Assembly (NCBI RefSeq): GCF_003386235.1
Contig: NZ_QRDZ01000059.1
Location: 1-35,334 of the forward strand
Direction: 5' to 3'
DNA length: 35,334 bases
Source: Cohnella phaseoli
Lineage (GTDB): Bacteria; Bacillota; Bacilli; Paenibacillales; Paenibacillaceae
Shown here: positions 23,254 through 31,794 of the stretch, in pieces
How the letters are laid out: each line of letters starts with the position of its first letter
How positions within the stretch are numbered: position 1 is the first letter of the stretch
Program-made: the position numbers and the translations under genes
Notes under the pieces: generated by a model
Seen by the model: the letters and a program-made list of their open reading frames with translations, nothing else
The model's database searches: none
Told to the model about the DNA's origin: nothing

Positions 23254-24183
23254 ATGGCAAACCCAGCGGATTCCCGCTTAAGAGTCATCATCGACACGGA
23301 TATCGGAGACGACATCGACGACGCGTTCGCGCTTTATCTGGCCGTCCGATCGCCGGAACTGGACGTAGCGGGAGTTACGACCGTATTCAAAAATACGAGA
23401 GCGAGAGCGCAGATTGCCGGGCGACTGCTGCGCCTTGCAGGCAGGGACGACATTCCGGTCGTGCCGGGGGCGAGCCGGCCAATCGTTAACGACAAGGTGT
23501 ACGGCCGATCGATTCCCTACGAGGAGAAGCCTCCCCAGTACTTGGCGGAAATGGAGGGCGAGCCGATCGACGATACGATGACCGCGGCTCAATTTATCGT
23601 TCGAACGGTCAAGCGGTCGGAATCCAAAATCACGCTCATTACGCTAGGGGCTCTAACGAACATCGCGACGGCGCTTATGTACGAGCCGGCCATCGCCGAT
23701 AACATCGAGAAGATTGTCGTCATGGGGGGCGCTTACGATGTGAACCTGTCGGAGTACAATTACTCCTGCGACCCGGAGGCCGCTCAGGTCGTTCTGAATG
23801 CCGGAATTCGCACGATTGCGGTCGGACTGGACGTCACGTTCCGCTGCGAGCTGTCCGAGACGCAGGTGCAGGCGCTCCGCGCCAGCGAAGATCCCGTCGC
23901 TCAATTGATTATGCGGATGCGGGAGCATTGGAATTCCAATCATATTTACCTGCACGATCCGTTGGCCGTGGCAGTGTCCTACCGTCCGGAGTTCGTCTCG
24001 CTGCAGCAGCGGCGCATCGGCGTGGAGATTCGGGGCGAGTACACGAGAGGTCTCGTCGTAAACTTGTCCGATTTCAATTGGCAGCGGCAGGCCGCCGATT
24101 CGAGCGTCTGGGTATGCACGCAAGTCGACAGTCAGAGCTTTACCGATTTTTATATCAATCGAGTGCTGCAAATTCACACTTAG
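23254..24183 (+). CDS. Nucleoside hydrolase family protein
   Basis: A 309-aa IUNH-type N-ribohydrolase. The calcium-binding aspartate cluster DTDIGDDIDDAFAL is at residues 14-27. LITLGALTNIATAL and IVVMGGAYD are the family core, and the late HDPLAVAV carries the second conserved aspartate. Members hydrolyse the glycosidic bond of nucleosides or, in some cases, other N- or O-ribosides. I chose the ATG at 23254, with GGAGG 7 nt upstream; the frame continues 20 codons further up without a better site. It is 13 bp before the solute-binding protein gene and so heads a sugar ABC operon, which is an unusual partner. There is no signal peptide, so it acts on an imported compound. Confidence 0.88.
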   Translation: MANPADSRLRVIIDTDIGDDIDDAFALYLAVRSPELDVAGVTTVFKNTRARAQIAGRLLRLAGRDDIPVVPGASRPIVNDKVYGRSIPYEEKPPQYLAEMEGEPIDDTMTAAQFIVRTVKRSESKITLITLGALTNIATALMYEPAIADNIEKIVVMGGAYDVNLSEYNYSCDPEAAQVVLNAGIRTIAVGLDVTFRCELSETQVQALRASEDPVAQLIMRMREHWNSNHIYLHDPLAVAVSYRPEFVSLQQRRIGVEIRGEYTRGLVVNLSDFNWQRQAADSSVWVCTQVDSQSFTDFYINRVLQIHT

Positions 24184-24196
24184 GGGGATTCAGAAA

Positions 24197-25792
24197 ATGG
24201 TCATTCGCAAGCCGAATAAAGTAAGCGTTGCCATCTTGGGTGCTGCGTGTCTGGCATGGACGTTGACCGGCTGCTCGGGAACGAACGGAAACGCCGGGCC
24301 AAGCTCTCCGTCCGCGCCTTCGTCCTCACAGGCGAGCGTCGAACCTTCCGCCTCGCCTGAGGCGAGTGCAAGCGCAGGACCGAAGCAGATCGCCGAAGGA
24401 CGTCCCGTCACCTTGTCCGTCGATCTGCACGGCTGGATGCCGACCCTGAATAAGGAGGCGACTCCGGAAAACCCGAACGTATTTCAGTCGACGCAGGTGA
24501 TCGCCGACGAATTCATGAAGCTCCATCCGAACGTTACGATCGAATGGGCGCGTACGAAGCCGGTGGGCGGGCTGCAGAACGAGGTTGCGGAGTGGCTGAC
24601 GACACAAGTGGCGGCTGGCACCGCTCCGGCGATTACATTTACGTGGGGCAACGCTTATCAAGAGCGGGGCTGGTACGAATCGCTGTCCGCCGATCTCGAT
24701 ACGCCGAACGAATACATGCCCGGCAACGAGAAATGGCGCGAGCTGTTCCCGGATTACCTGATGACTCACCGCGAGCTTGTGGACGCTCACCAGAACCTCG
24801 TGGCCATCCCGTTCGCGCTCTATTCCGGCCCTCCGACAGGCTACTATATCAACAAGGATCTGTTCGCCAAGTACGGCCTGCAGCCGCCCAAAACATGGGC
24901 CGAGCAGTTCGAGGTCGCGAAGACGTTTAAAGAGAACGGAATCATTCCGTTCGCGCCGTGGGGCTTCTTCAAAAAGATCGAGCTATCCCATTGGAACATC
25001 CAGTTCAGCGTCGGTCCGGCTTACGCGGGAGCGATTATGGACAAGACCGACTACAACAAGGACGGCCAGATCGAGCTGGCGGAAAATATTCGCGCTGTGA
25101 AGCAAGGGCTGTATAGCCCGCTGGAGCACGAATACGCCAAGGAAGTGTACACCGAGCTCAAAAAGTTCTATAAAGACTTCCTGTCTCCGGGTTGGCAGGA
25201 TACCGATTACACGAAGCTGTGGAACGAGGGCAAGGTCGCGATGAAGGAGGAGGGCGTGTGGGCTCTCCCGGCGGAGAACGGCAATATGGAGCGCCAGTTC
25301 GAGTTCGGGCTAATTCCTCCGCCGCTCGTCACGGAGTTCGCAGCCAAGGACATTGAGCCGCTGAAAATCGAGTTCACCGAGAAGGGGCCGTTCCAGCCGG
25401 GACCGGACCTGTCGCTGAACGTTCTCAAGCCGGTCGTCGAGAACAATCCCGATCTGCGCGAGGCGGCCATCGCTTTCCTGAAGTTTCTGACGCTGCCGGA
25501 GAACGTGTCGATGGCCGTCGTCGAGCAGGGAGCGGCGCTCGGCGCGGTGCGCGGCTCGGAAATTCCTCCGCTGCTAAACGATTGGATGAACAATCAATTC
25601 CCGATCGTGCCGAAGGCCAACTGGCCCGGCGCATTCACCGACGAGCAAAGCGTGCTCATGCACAAGGAGTTCGAGCTGTGGGTGCTGGACAAGTCGAGCG
25701 ACGAGACGTTCTTCAAGAAGATTAACGACATTCAGCAAAAAAGCGCCGACGCCGCGATCACGAACATGAAGATCGACACGGCAGGCTGGTAA
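24197..25792 (+). CDS. Extracellular solute-binding lipoprotein of a CUT1 sugar ABC transporter
   Basis: A 531-aa lipoprotein with a signal peptide ending in the lipobox LTGC, then a low-complexity Ser/Pro/Ala linker (about residues 28-62), then the binding domain. Family strings include IADEFMKLHPNVTIEWARTKPVGG, AITFTWGNAYQERGWYESL, YYINKDLFAKYGLQPPKTWAEQFEVAKTFK and the C-terminal helix LMHKEFELWVLDKSSDE. It should capture an oligosaccharide outside the membrane and deliver it to the two permeases downstream. It is longer than maltose-binding proteins, as is common in Paenibacillus. A hairpin after its stop may protect its message and set its level above that of the permeases. Confidence 0.92.
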   Translation: MVIRKPNKVSVAILGAACLAWTLTGCSGTNGNAGPSSPSAPSSSQASVEPSASPEASASAGPKQIAEGRPVTLSVDLHGWMPTLNKEATPENPNVFQSTQVIADEFMKLHPNVTIEWARTKPVGGLQNEVAEWLTTQVAAGTAPAITFTWGNAYQERGWYESLSADLDTPNEYMPGNEKWRELFPDYLMTHRELVDAHQNLVAIPFALYSGPPTGYYINKDLFAKYGLQPPKTWAEQFEVAKTFKENGIIPFAPWGFFKKIELSHWNIQFSVGPAYAGAIMDKTDYNKDGQIELAENIRAVKQGLYSPLEHEYAKEVYTELKKFYKDFLSPGWQDTDYTKLWNEGKVAMKEEGVWALPAENGNMERQFEFGLIPPPLVTEFAAKDIEPLKIEFTEKGPFQPGPDLSLNVLKPVVENNPDLREAAIAFLKFLTLPENVSMAVVEQGAALGAVRGSEIPPLLNDWMNNQFPIVPKANWPGAFTDEQSVLMHKEFELWVLDKSSDETFFKKINDIQQKSADAAITNMKIDTAGW

Positions 25793-25802
25793 CCGGAAGA
25801 CG

Positions 25803-25834
25803 GGGGACCGGGGAGCGGAAGCTGCCCTGTCCCC
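25803..25834 (+). other. Intercistronic hairpin behind the binding-protein gene
   Basis: GGGGAC (25803-25808) pairs with GTCCCC (25829-25834). Inside, GGG/CCC and AGC/GCT continue the stem to a GGAA (GNRA-type) tetraloop. There is no T-tract, so it is more probably an mRNA-stabilising or attenuating stem than a full terminator. Confidence 0.5.
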
Positions 25835-25864
25835 TCCTCCACGAGAACGGAAGCGGGGAAACGC

Positions 25865-26323
25865 ATGAAAAAACTATGGATCTGGATCGCGGTCGTTCTG
25901 ACCGTCGCCCTTCTTGTCGGTTTCGATTACTACCGTTCGACCGAATTCAAGTTGGAGATCGTCGAGCTGTCGCCGCAGCCGGCCCCGGCGGACGGTCAGT
26001 CTCCGGTAAAGCTCAAGGTTCGGCTGCTGGATGGCAAAGGCCTTCCCGTGGAGGGGCATATCCTGTTCGGACTGCCTCGCAACGGCGGGCTGTTCAGCTC
26101 GAACCGGATGCGCACGAACGCAGACGGGGAAGCGGAATATACCTATTATCCTTATAAGGCCAGCAAGCTTCAGCCGGTAAGGAAAGTCAAAATCGACATT
26201 ATCGACGAGTCCAATTCGGTATTTATCGAGATCAATACAAAACTTACGGTAGAGCTCGATCTCGTTCAGCCCGAGCAGGAGACGAAAAGCGAGCACAGCC
26301 TGGACAACATCTTCGGCGAGTAG
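25865..26323 (+). CDS. Small membrane-anchored Ig-like domain protein
   Basis: A 152-aa protein with one N-terminal membrane segment (LWIWIAVVLTVALLVGFDYY) and an extracytoplasmic domain of about 90 residues. It reads like a bacterial Ig-like (Big-1/invasin type) fold: PAPADGQSPVKLKVRLLDGKGLPVEG, then GLPRNGGLFSSNRMRTNADGEAEYTYYP. In such folds the 'G..V.G..I.F' and 'T.ADG.A.Y' strings are the paired strands. A charged tail (PEQETKSEHSLDN) follows. I know no function for it. Its place between the binding-protein and permease genes (72 and 33 bp gaps) suggests an accessory part of the transporter or a cell-surface scaffold for the hydrolase encoded downstream. Confidence 0.75.
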   Translation: MKKLWIWIAVVLTVALLVGFDYYRSTEFKLEIVELSPQPAPADGQSPVKLKVRLLDGKGLPVEGHILFGLPRNGGLFSSNRMRTNADGEAEYTYYPYKASKLQPVRKVKIDIIDESNSVFIEINTKLTVELDLVQPEQETKSEHSLDNIFGE

Positions 26324-26356
26324 GACCGCGGACGTCTCCGCACGGAAAGGAAGGCT

Positions 26357-27262
26357 ATGCCTATGAGAACGCTGTATGCGGAAATCTGGAAGAGCCGCAA
26401 AGCTTATTTGTTTCTGTCCCCGCTGTTTGTGGGGCTGCTTGTATTCTGCTATTTTCCTCCGCTTAGCGGGATCTATCATTCGTTCTTCGACTGGGACAGC
26501 GTGGGGAAAGCGGAGTTCATCGGATGGGGCAATTATCGGGAGCTGTTTCGCGACCAGGTGTTCCTGAACTCGATTCCGACCGCTTTTCTTATCCTGATTC
26601 CCCGCCTGCTGATCGGCATCGTCGTGCCGCTGATTATGGCGGAGATGATTTTTTCGGTGACGAAGAAAAAGATGCAGTCGATCTACCGCATTCTGATTTT
26701 ACTGCCGATCGTCGCTCCCGGCGTCGTCAGCCTGCTGATTTGGAAGTTCATCTACGACCCGACCTCGGGTCTGGCGATCGGCCTGATGAAGGCGTTCGGC
26801 CTGGCCGAGCCCGATGCGGTCATCCACTGGCTCGGCGATCCCGGACTGGTCATCCTGAGCATTGTGTTCATGGGTTTTCCCTGGATCGGCGGCACAAGCG
26901 TACTGATCTATATGGCCGGCCTGATGAACATCTCAACAGAGGTGATCGAATCGGCGCAATTGGACGGGGCGAGCGTCTGGAGGCGGATTTGGTCGATCGA
27001 CATCCCGCATGTGATGGGACAAATTCGGTTTTTTCTTATTTTCGGCATCATCTCCGGACTTCAGGACTTCGGCATTCAGATCGTGCTGACCAGCGGCGGT
27101 CCCGGCTACTCTACCTATGTGCCGGGTTACTACATGTATATTGAAGCTTTTACCGCCGGAAGGATGGGCTACGCGTCGACGATCGGCACGGTTATGTTCG
27201 CCGCAATTTTCTTGCTCAGCCTGCTGGCGTTCCGGATGATGAAGTCGGATTCGAATACGTAA
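26357..27262 (+). CDS. ABC transporter permease, CUT1 family (MalF-like)
   Basis: A 301-aa inner component with six predicted membrane helices; the first is AYLFLSPLFVGLLVFCYFPPLSG. The cytoplasmic EAA loop that docks to the ATPase is visible as VIESAQLDGASVWRRIWSIDIPHV. It pairs with the permease encoded 13 bp downstream. No ATP-binding gene is in the window, so a shared MsmX-type ATPase encoded elsewhere is expected, as is usual for Firmicute CUT1 systems. A second ATG two codons downstream (26363) is an equally possible start. Confidence 0.92.
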   Translation: MPMRTLYAEIWKSRKAYLFLSPLFVGLLVFCYFPPLSGIYHSFFDWDSVGKAEFIGWGNYRELFRDQVFLNSIPTAFLILIPRLLIGIVVPLIMAEMIFSVTKKKMQSIYRILILLPIVAPGVVSLLIWKFIYDPTSGLAIGLMKAFGLAEPDAVIHWLGDPGLVILSIVFMGFPWIGGTSVLIYMAGLMNISTEVIESAQLDGASVWRRIWSIDIPHVMGQIRFFLIFGIISGLQDFGIQIVLTSGGPGYSTYVPGYYMYIEAFTAGRMGYASTIGTVMFAAIFLLSLLAFRMMKSDSNT

Positions 27263-27275
27263 GGGGAGCGAACGC

Positions 27276-28103
27276 ATGCCGATAGCCAGACATTTATCGC
27301 AGGCGGTGCTGCATACGATCGTCATCATTCTGATCGCGATTATGCTGTACCCTCTGCTGCTCACCTTGTGGGGGGCGTTCAAGACGGATTTGACGTTCAT
27401 GACGAGTAAATGGTATCCGACGCTTCCGCTGCGCGTATCCAACTTTCGGACCGCGTTTCTCGGAACGTGGAGGTATTTGTTGAATACGGTTCTGGTGGCG
27501 GGAGTCGGCACGACGCTGATGCTGGCGATCGCTTCGCTCGCCGCTTTTACATTCGCGCGTATGCGCTTTTTCGGGCGGAACGTGCTGTACTTCTCGGTCA
27601 TTGCCCTGATGATGATTCCGGGCGTGCTTACGCTGGTGCCGGGCTATATGCTCTACAAGACGTTCGGATTGCTCGATACGTACGCGGTGCTTATTCTGCC
27701 CATTGCGACGGGTGGCCCGATCTTCGGAGTGTTTCTGCTTCGCTCGTTTTTCGAGGGAATTCCGAAGGATTTCTTCGAGGCGGCCCAGATGGACGGCGCG
27801 CACGATTTCAAGCTGTACTATAAAATCGCGCTTCCGTTGTGCGTGCCGATCATGGGGACGCTGGCCATCATGCAGATCGTAGGCGTTTGGAACGATTTTC
27901 TGTGGCCGATGATCACGATCAACGACTACAATCTGCTGACGATCGCGGCGGGACTGATCATTACGTTCACCGGACAGTATTCTACGAATCTGCCGGTCAC
28001 GTTCGGCGGCTACGTGGTCGCTTCCCTGCCGCTCCTGCTGCTGTTCAGCTTTACGAATCGCTACTATATCCAAGGCTTGCTTTCCACTTCCATTAAGCTT
28101 TAG
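27276..28103 (+). CDS. ABC transporter permease, CUT1 family (MalG-like)
   Basis: A 275-aa permease with six predicted membrane helices (first: AVLHTIVIILIAIMLYPLLLTLWGAF). Its EAA loop is FFEAAQMDGAHDFKLYYKIALPLCVPIMG, and the C-terminus VASLPLLLLFSFTNRYYIQGLLSTSIKL is typical of the MalG branch, where the last residues contact the ATPase. GGGGAG precedes the ATG. It is the fifth gene of the operon and is followed after 37 bp by the large glycoside hydrolase gene, so uptake and extracellular breakdown are made together. Confidence 0.92.
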   Translation: MPIARHLSQAVLHTIVIILIAIMLYPLLLTLWGAFKTDLTFMTSKWYPTLPLRVSNFRTAFLGTWRYLLNTVLVAGVGTTLMLAIASLAAFTFARMRFFGRNVLYFSVIALMMIPGVLTLVPGYMLYKTFGLLDTYAVLILPIATGGPIFGVFLLRSFFEGIPKDFFEAAQMDGAHDFKLYYKIALPLCVPIMGTLAIMQIVGVWNDFLWPMITINDYNLLTIAAGLIITFTGQYSTNLPVTFGGYVVASLPLLLLFSFTNRYYIQGLLSTSIKL

Positions 28104-28140
28104 CGGCTTTCCCATTCTATATAGGAAAGAAGGGCTGGCA

Positions 28141-31100
28141 ATGAGAGGATTAAAGCTTATGCTTGCGGTGTTGACGATCGCATCGTTTCTGCCGGTATTT
28201 CCGGCGGCCGCCGGTGCGAACGGATTATGCGACTGGACCGAGCTGGTCGGCCATGACACGAACGAACAGCCGAAGACGGGCGATCTGACATGCGATCAGG
28301 ACGGCGTATCGTTCTCGGGAGAAACGAAGTATTACGTAGACGGGCAGGGAGGCGGAGCGTTCGGCGGCATCTACAACCGTCCCGTCAAGTCAAGCGACAT
28401 CCGTGTGGAGCTGACGATCGAGGAGCTTGCCGACGGAGCGGTGGAGGACGCCTGGGTCAGCGTGAGCTTCCTGGATGCGAAGAAGTTTTTCAACATTTTT
28501 AATACGCTTGATCCCGGAGGCGTCGTGACGCTGCTTCGCAACGACGGAGGGATCGTAAGCGCCCAAGTGGACGGATACGCTCCGTTCGGCGCGACGAATC
28601 ATCGGACGCTATTGAATAAAACGACAGGCGTTGCCGTTGGCCAGAAGCTTGAGCTGCGGTTGAAGCGGGATTTCGCGGGGCGCTGGCATTACAGCGTCAA
28701 CGGCGTTCGCTTCGACGGCAGCGGCGAGCTCGTCGATCTGCCGGCCAGTCTGTTTGCCGGCAAGGACGTCTATGTTGTTGTCGGCGTCCACAACGTGAAT
28801 GGGCATGAGACGTCGTTCCGGGTAAGTCGGATTTCCAGCGGCGCGCAGTACGAACCGGAGACGGACGGACAGAAGGTATTTAACGAGAGGATCTTCGCCA
28901 ATCCGCCGCTGCAATATCGGCCGCTGCGCATTATCCACGATAACCTGACGACTTCGATGATCGACGATCTGAAGAATTTGGGCTACGGAGGCATCGTGAC
29001 GAATGTGCCGTATTCCGACTACCTGGAGTCGGAGACGAACTGGAACACGCTTGTCGATAACGTCGAATACGCCATCGACGAGGCCGGGCTCCGAATGTGG
29101 ATTTATGACGAGGAGGGTTATCCGAGCGGGGGAGCGGGCGGCATCGTGCTGCGTGAGCGCCCGGATCTGGAAGCGCAGGGACTGGCGACGATCGTCCGGG
29201 AGACGTCGGGCAGCGAAACGATCACCATCCCTCATCCGACCGGACACGGCGAGGTAGTGCTGGCGGCTGCTTATGAGGGAACAAGGGATAATTTCTCCGC
29301 CGCGACGATGACCGATCTACGTCCGTTTCTCGACGCGGGAGGCAGCTTGAACTGGAGCGCTCCCGCCGGCGATCGCGTCGTTTTTTACATGGTTCAAAAG
29401 CCGTTCTATGAAGGCTCGCATGCCGCCAACAACTGGTTCGAGCAGCGCAGATACGTCAACCTGTTGGAAAAGGAGGCGGCGGAAACGTTTGTCGACTGGA
29501 CGCACGAGCAGTATTTTGAGCGTCTGGGCTCCTATTTCGGCAACGGAATCGAAGCCTTTTTCACCGACGAGCCTTCCCTGCTCGGCACCTATCTGGATCC
29601 GCCGCCGGTTACGCCGCTTGTCCGCGACGTGCCCGATCCGAACGTGCCGCTGCTGCCTTCCCTGAACTGGGGCAACGCGCTGCTGGACGATTTCGAGCTG
29701 AAGCGCGGTTATGATTTGTATCCGTTCTTGCCGTATTTGGCAGGCGGGGACGACGCTCAGGCGAAGCAGGTTCGCTGGGACTTTTATCGGACGCTGTCGG
29801 AGCTGCTGGAGGACAATTACTTCGGCACGCTGCAAGGCTTCTGCACGGACAAGGGCGTCGCCTGCACCGGCCACCTTCTGCTGGAGGAGGATTTGTTCCA
29901 CCACGCCGTATTCGAAGGCAACCTGATGTCGATTTATAGGCGAATGGACTATCCGGGTATCGATCTGCTGACCGCTTACCCCTGGATCGCCAAGGTGTGG
30001 GGCGTTACGACGGCGAAGCTGGCCAGCTCCGTCGCCAAGCACGAGGGTAAGCCGCATGTGCACAGCGAAATCTCGAACGCTTTCGACGGCTCGGAGGCGG
30101 GCATAACCGGCCGGCTCGGCTCGATTGCCGTTCAGTTCGCGTACGGCGTCGACACGTTTACCTCGTATTATGTGCACACCCAGATGTCGAATGCGGATAA
30201 CCGGCTGTTCACCGATTATGTCGGTCGGCTCGGCTACTTGCTGGACGGAGGCAAATCGGTCGCCGAGACCGCGCTGTATTATCCGATCGAGAGCGTGTGG
30301 GCCCATACGCTCCCGCCGCAGTCGATTCATGCGGAGGATTTCGCACCGGGAGCGGTGGATGTTAGCGAGAGCCTGAAGCAGACGGCGCTCCAGCTTGTCG
30401 GAAGTCAGCTCGACTTCGATTATGTAGATGAAGAGAGCGTGCTGGAGGCGGGCACGGCGGAAGGCAAGCTGGTTACCGCTGACGGTTCGGCTTACCGGAC
30501 GCTGGTCGTTCCCCGCGTGTCTGTCATGAGCGAATCGGCACTGGACAAGCTGGAGACGCTGGCGGATGCGGGCGTAGCCATCGTTATGCTGGACAGCGGA
30601 AACGTCATTGGCGAGCGGGGAACGACAGCCGGAGACATCCAGGATGCGTACGACGGACTTCTCGCGCATCCGAACGTGACTTCGGTTGTAGGAGAGTCCG
30701 CGATTCCGGCTGCGGTGAAGGCGGCGATCGAGCCCGACTTCGCGCTCGATCAGCCCGATTCGGCCATCATCTACCGCAAACAGAAGATCGGGGACTCCTA
30801 CGCTTATTTAATTGTCAACACGTCGGAAAATCCGGCCCAGTTCGAGGCCAGCTTTAACGTTTCCCTGGAACGGGCGCGGATCTGGGACCCGCTCACGGGC
30901 AGCGTCGTGCCGTTGCCGCTCAAGACGAAGAACGGTCGTCTGACTGCCGATCTCACGTTCGCGGGACGCCAGGGCATGGTCGTCACGTTCGAGCCGGAAG
31001 CCGCGGATTGGACGATTCTAGGCGGGCAGGATGCCGGCGGAGCGGTTCGGGACGGAGCAGTGGCTAACTCGGGCGGCGGGCTGACGTTTGTCGGAGACGC

Positions 31101-31629
31101 CAAGTATTATGTAGACGGGCAGGGAGGCGGAGCGTTCGGCGGGATCTTCAACCGCCCTGTCTATGCGGACGACATCGAGGTGGAGATGGAGATTGGCGAG
31201 TTAGCCGATGAAGCGCTGCAGGATGCCTGGGTAAGCTTGAGCTTTCTGGACGGCAAGAAATTTTTCAACATTTTCAATACGCTTGATCCCGGAGGCGTCG
31301 TGACGCTGCTTCGCAACGACGGCGGAGTCTTGAAGGCTCAGGTGGACGGATATGCCGATTTCGGCGGAGGATCGATGCAGCGGACGCTCATGGTCAAGAC
31401 GTTGGACGCCGATGTCGGCGAGGCTTTCGCTATCCGCTTAAAACGGGACGCGGTCAGCGGCAAGTGGGGCTATTATGTTAACGGAACGAGGCTGGATACC
31501 GGCGGCGAGCTCGACGATCTGCCGGGCGGATTGTTCGACGGCAAGAACGTTTACGTCGTCGTAGGCCTGCATAACGCAAACGGCGGGCTGACGTCGTTCA
31601 CGGTGAAACGGATTTCGTCCGGCGAGTAA
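28141..31629 (+). CDS. Secreted glycoside hydrolase (GH106-like) between two copies of a beta-sandwich domain
   Basis: A 1162-aa protein with signal peptide (LMLAVLTIASFLPVFPAAAGA). Residues about 55-235 and 980-1160 are two copies of a concanavalin/LamG-like domain. Each contains YYVDGQGGGAFGGI, then FNIFNTLDPGGVVTLLRNDGG and NVYVVVG or DVYVVVG, and ends RISSG. Between them (about 246-955) is a catalytic region paralogous to the protein at 19752: MWIYDEEGYPSGGAGG (D323, E324), EAFFTDEPSLLGTY (D476, E477) and GHLLLEEDLFHHAVFEGN. The flanking domains probably bind carbohydrate. It ends the sugar-uptake operon and should act outside the cell, producing the oligosaccharide the transporter imports. 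No sortase motif or S-layer domain was seen. A terminator follows. Confidence 0.78.
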   Translation: MRGLKLMLAVLTIASFLPVFPAAAGANGLCDWTELVGHDTNEQPKTGDLTCDQDGVSFSGETKYYVDGQGGGAFGGIYNRPVKSSDIRVELTIEELADGAVEDAWVSVSFLDAKKFFNIFNTLDPGGVVTLLRNDGGIVSAQVDGYAPFGATNHRTLLNKTTGVAVGQKLELRLKRDFAGRWHYSVNGVRFDGSGELVDLPASLFAGKDVYVVVGVHNVNGHETSFRVSRISSGAQYEPETDGQKVFNERIFANPPLQYRPLRIIHDNLTTSMIDDLKNLGYGGIVTNVPYSDYLESETNWNTLVDNVEYAIDEAGLRMWIYDEEGYPSGGAGGIVLRERPDLEAQGLATIVRETSGSETITIPHPTGHGEVVLAAAYEGTRDNFSAATMTDLRPFLDAGGSLNWSAPAGDRVVFYMVQKPFYEGSHAANNWFEQRRYVNLLEKEAAETFVDWTHEQYFERLGSYFGNGIEAFFTDEPSLLGTYLDPPPVTPLVRDVPDPNVPLLPSLNWGNALLDDFELKRGYDLYPFLPYLAGGDDAQAKQVRWDFYRTLSELLEDNYFGTLQGFCTDKGVACTGHLLLEEDLFHHAVFEGNLMSIYRRMDYPGIDLLTAYPWIAKVWGVTTAKLASSVAKHEGKPHVHSEISNAFDGSEAGITGRLGSIAVQFAYGVDTFTSYYVHTQMSNADNRLFTDYVGRLGYLLDGGKSVAETALYYPIESVWAHTLPPQSIHAEDFAPGAVDVSESLKQTALQLVGSQLDFDYVDEESVLEAGTAEGKLVTADGSAYRTLVVPRVSVMSESALDKLETLADAGVAIVMLDSGNVIGERGTTAGDIQDAYDGLLAHPNVTSVVGESAIPAAVKAAIEPDFALDQPDSAIIYRKQKIGDSYAYLIVNTSENPAQFEASFNVSLERARIWDPLTGSVVPLPLKTKNGRLTADLTFAGRQGMVVTFEPEAADWTILGGQDAGGAVRDGAVANSGGGLTFVGDAKYYVDGQGGGAFGGIFNRPVYADDIEVEMEIGELADEALQDAWVSLSFLDGKKFFNIFNTLDPGGVVTLLRNDGGVLKAQVDGYADFGGGSMQRTLMVKTLDADVGEAFAIRLKRDAVSGKWGYYVNGTRLDTGGELDDLPGGLFDGKNVYVVVGLHNANGGLTSFTVKRISSGE
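31111..31322 (+). repeat. Second copy of nearly identical DNA segments within the 28141 gene
   Basis: Bases 31111-31142 repeat 28336-28367 exactly (32 bp) and 31276-31322 repeat 28501-28547 exactly (47 bp), whereas the DNA between and around differs. The spacing of the two blocks (165 bp) is the same in both copies. This marks the two flanking domains as a duplication whose core has been kept or made identical. Confidence 0.85.
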
Positions 31630-31649
31630 ATTGTTGTATAGAAACCGCT

Positions 31650-31690
31650 AAGGCATGCGTCTCCTTTTCTCGAAGGAGGCCGCATGCCTT
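31650..31690 (+). terminator. Terminator after the glycoside hydrolase operon
   Basis: AAGGCATGCG (31650-31659) pairs with CGCATGCCTT (31681-31690), and CTCCTT (31661-31666) with AAGGAG (31673-31678) continues the stem. GTTTATT follows. Confidence 0.8.
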
Positions 31691-31705
31691 GTTTATTCGT
31701 TAAAT

Positions 31706-31782
31706 GTTGAACCCAGAGATACACCGAAGGACAACCGAATGAAATGGAGAAAGGGAATGTCCCTCGCCTTCAAGGGTTCAAC
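31706..31782. terminator. Long imperfect hairpin downstream of fnr
   Basis: GTTGAACCC (31706-31714) is repeated inverted as GGGTTCAAC (31774-31782), with smaller inner pairs GAAGG/CCTTC and GGGA/TCCC. It lies just behind the fnr stop codon on the minus strand and may be its terminator. The loop is long, so this is tentative. Confidence 0.35.
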
Positions 31783-31794
31783 CTACATACCTTT

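Noticed and set aside
29317..30669. 450-codon minus-strand open frame
   Set aside because: Antisense shadow of the large glycoside hydrolase gene.
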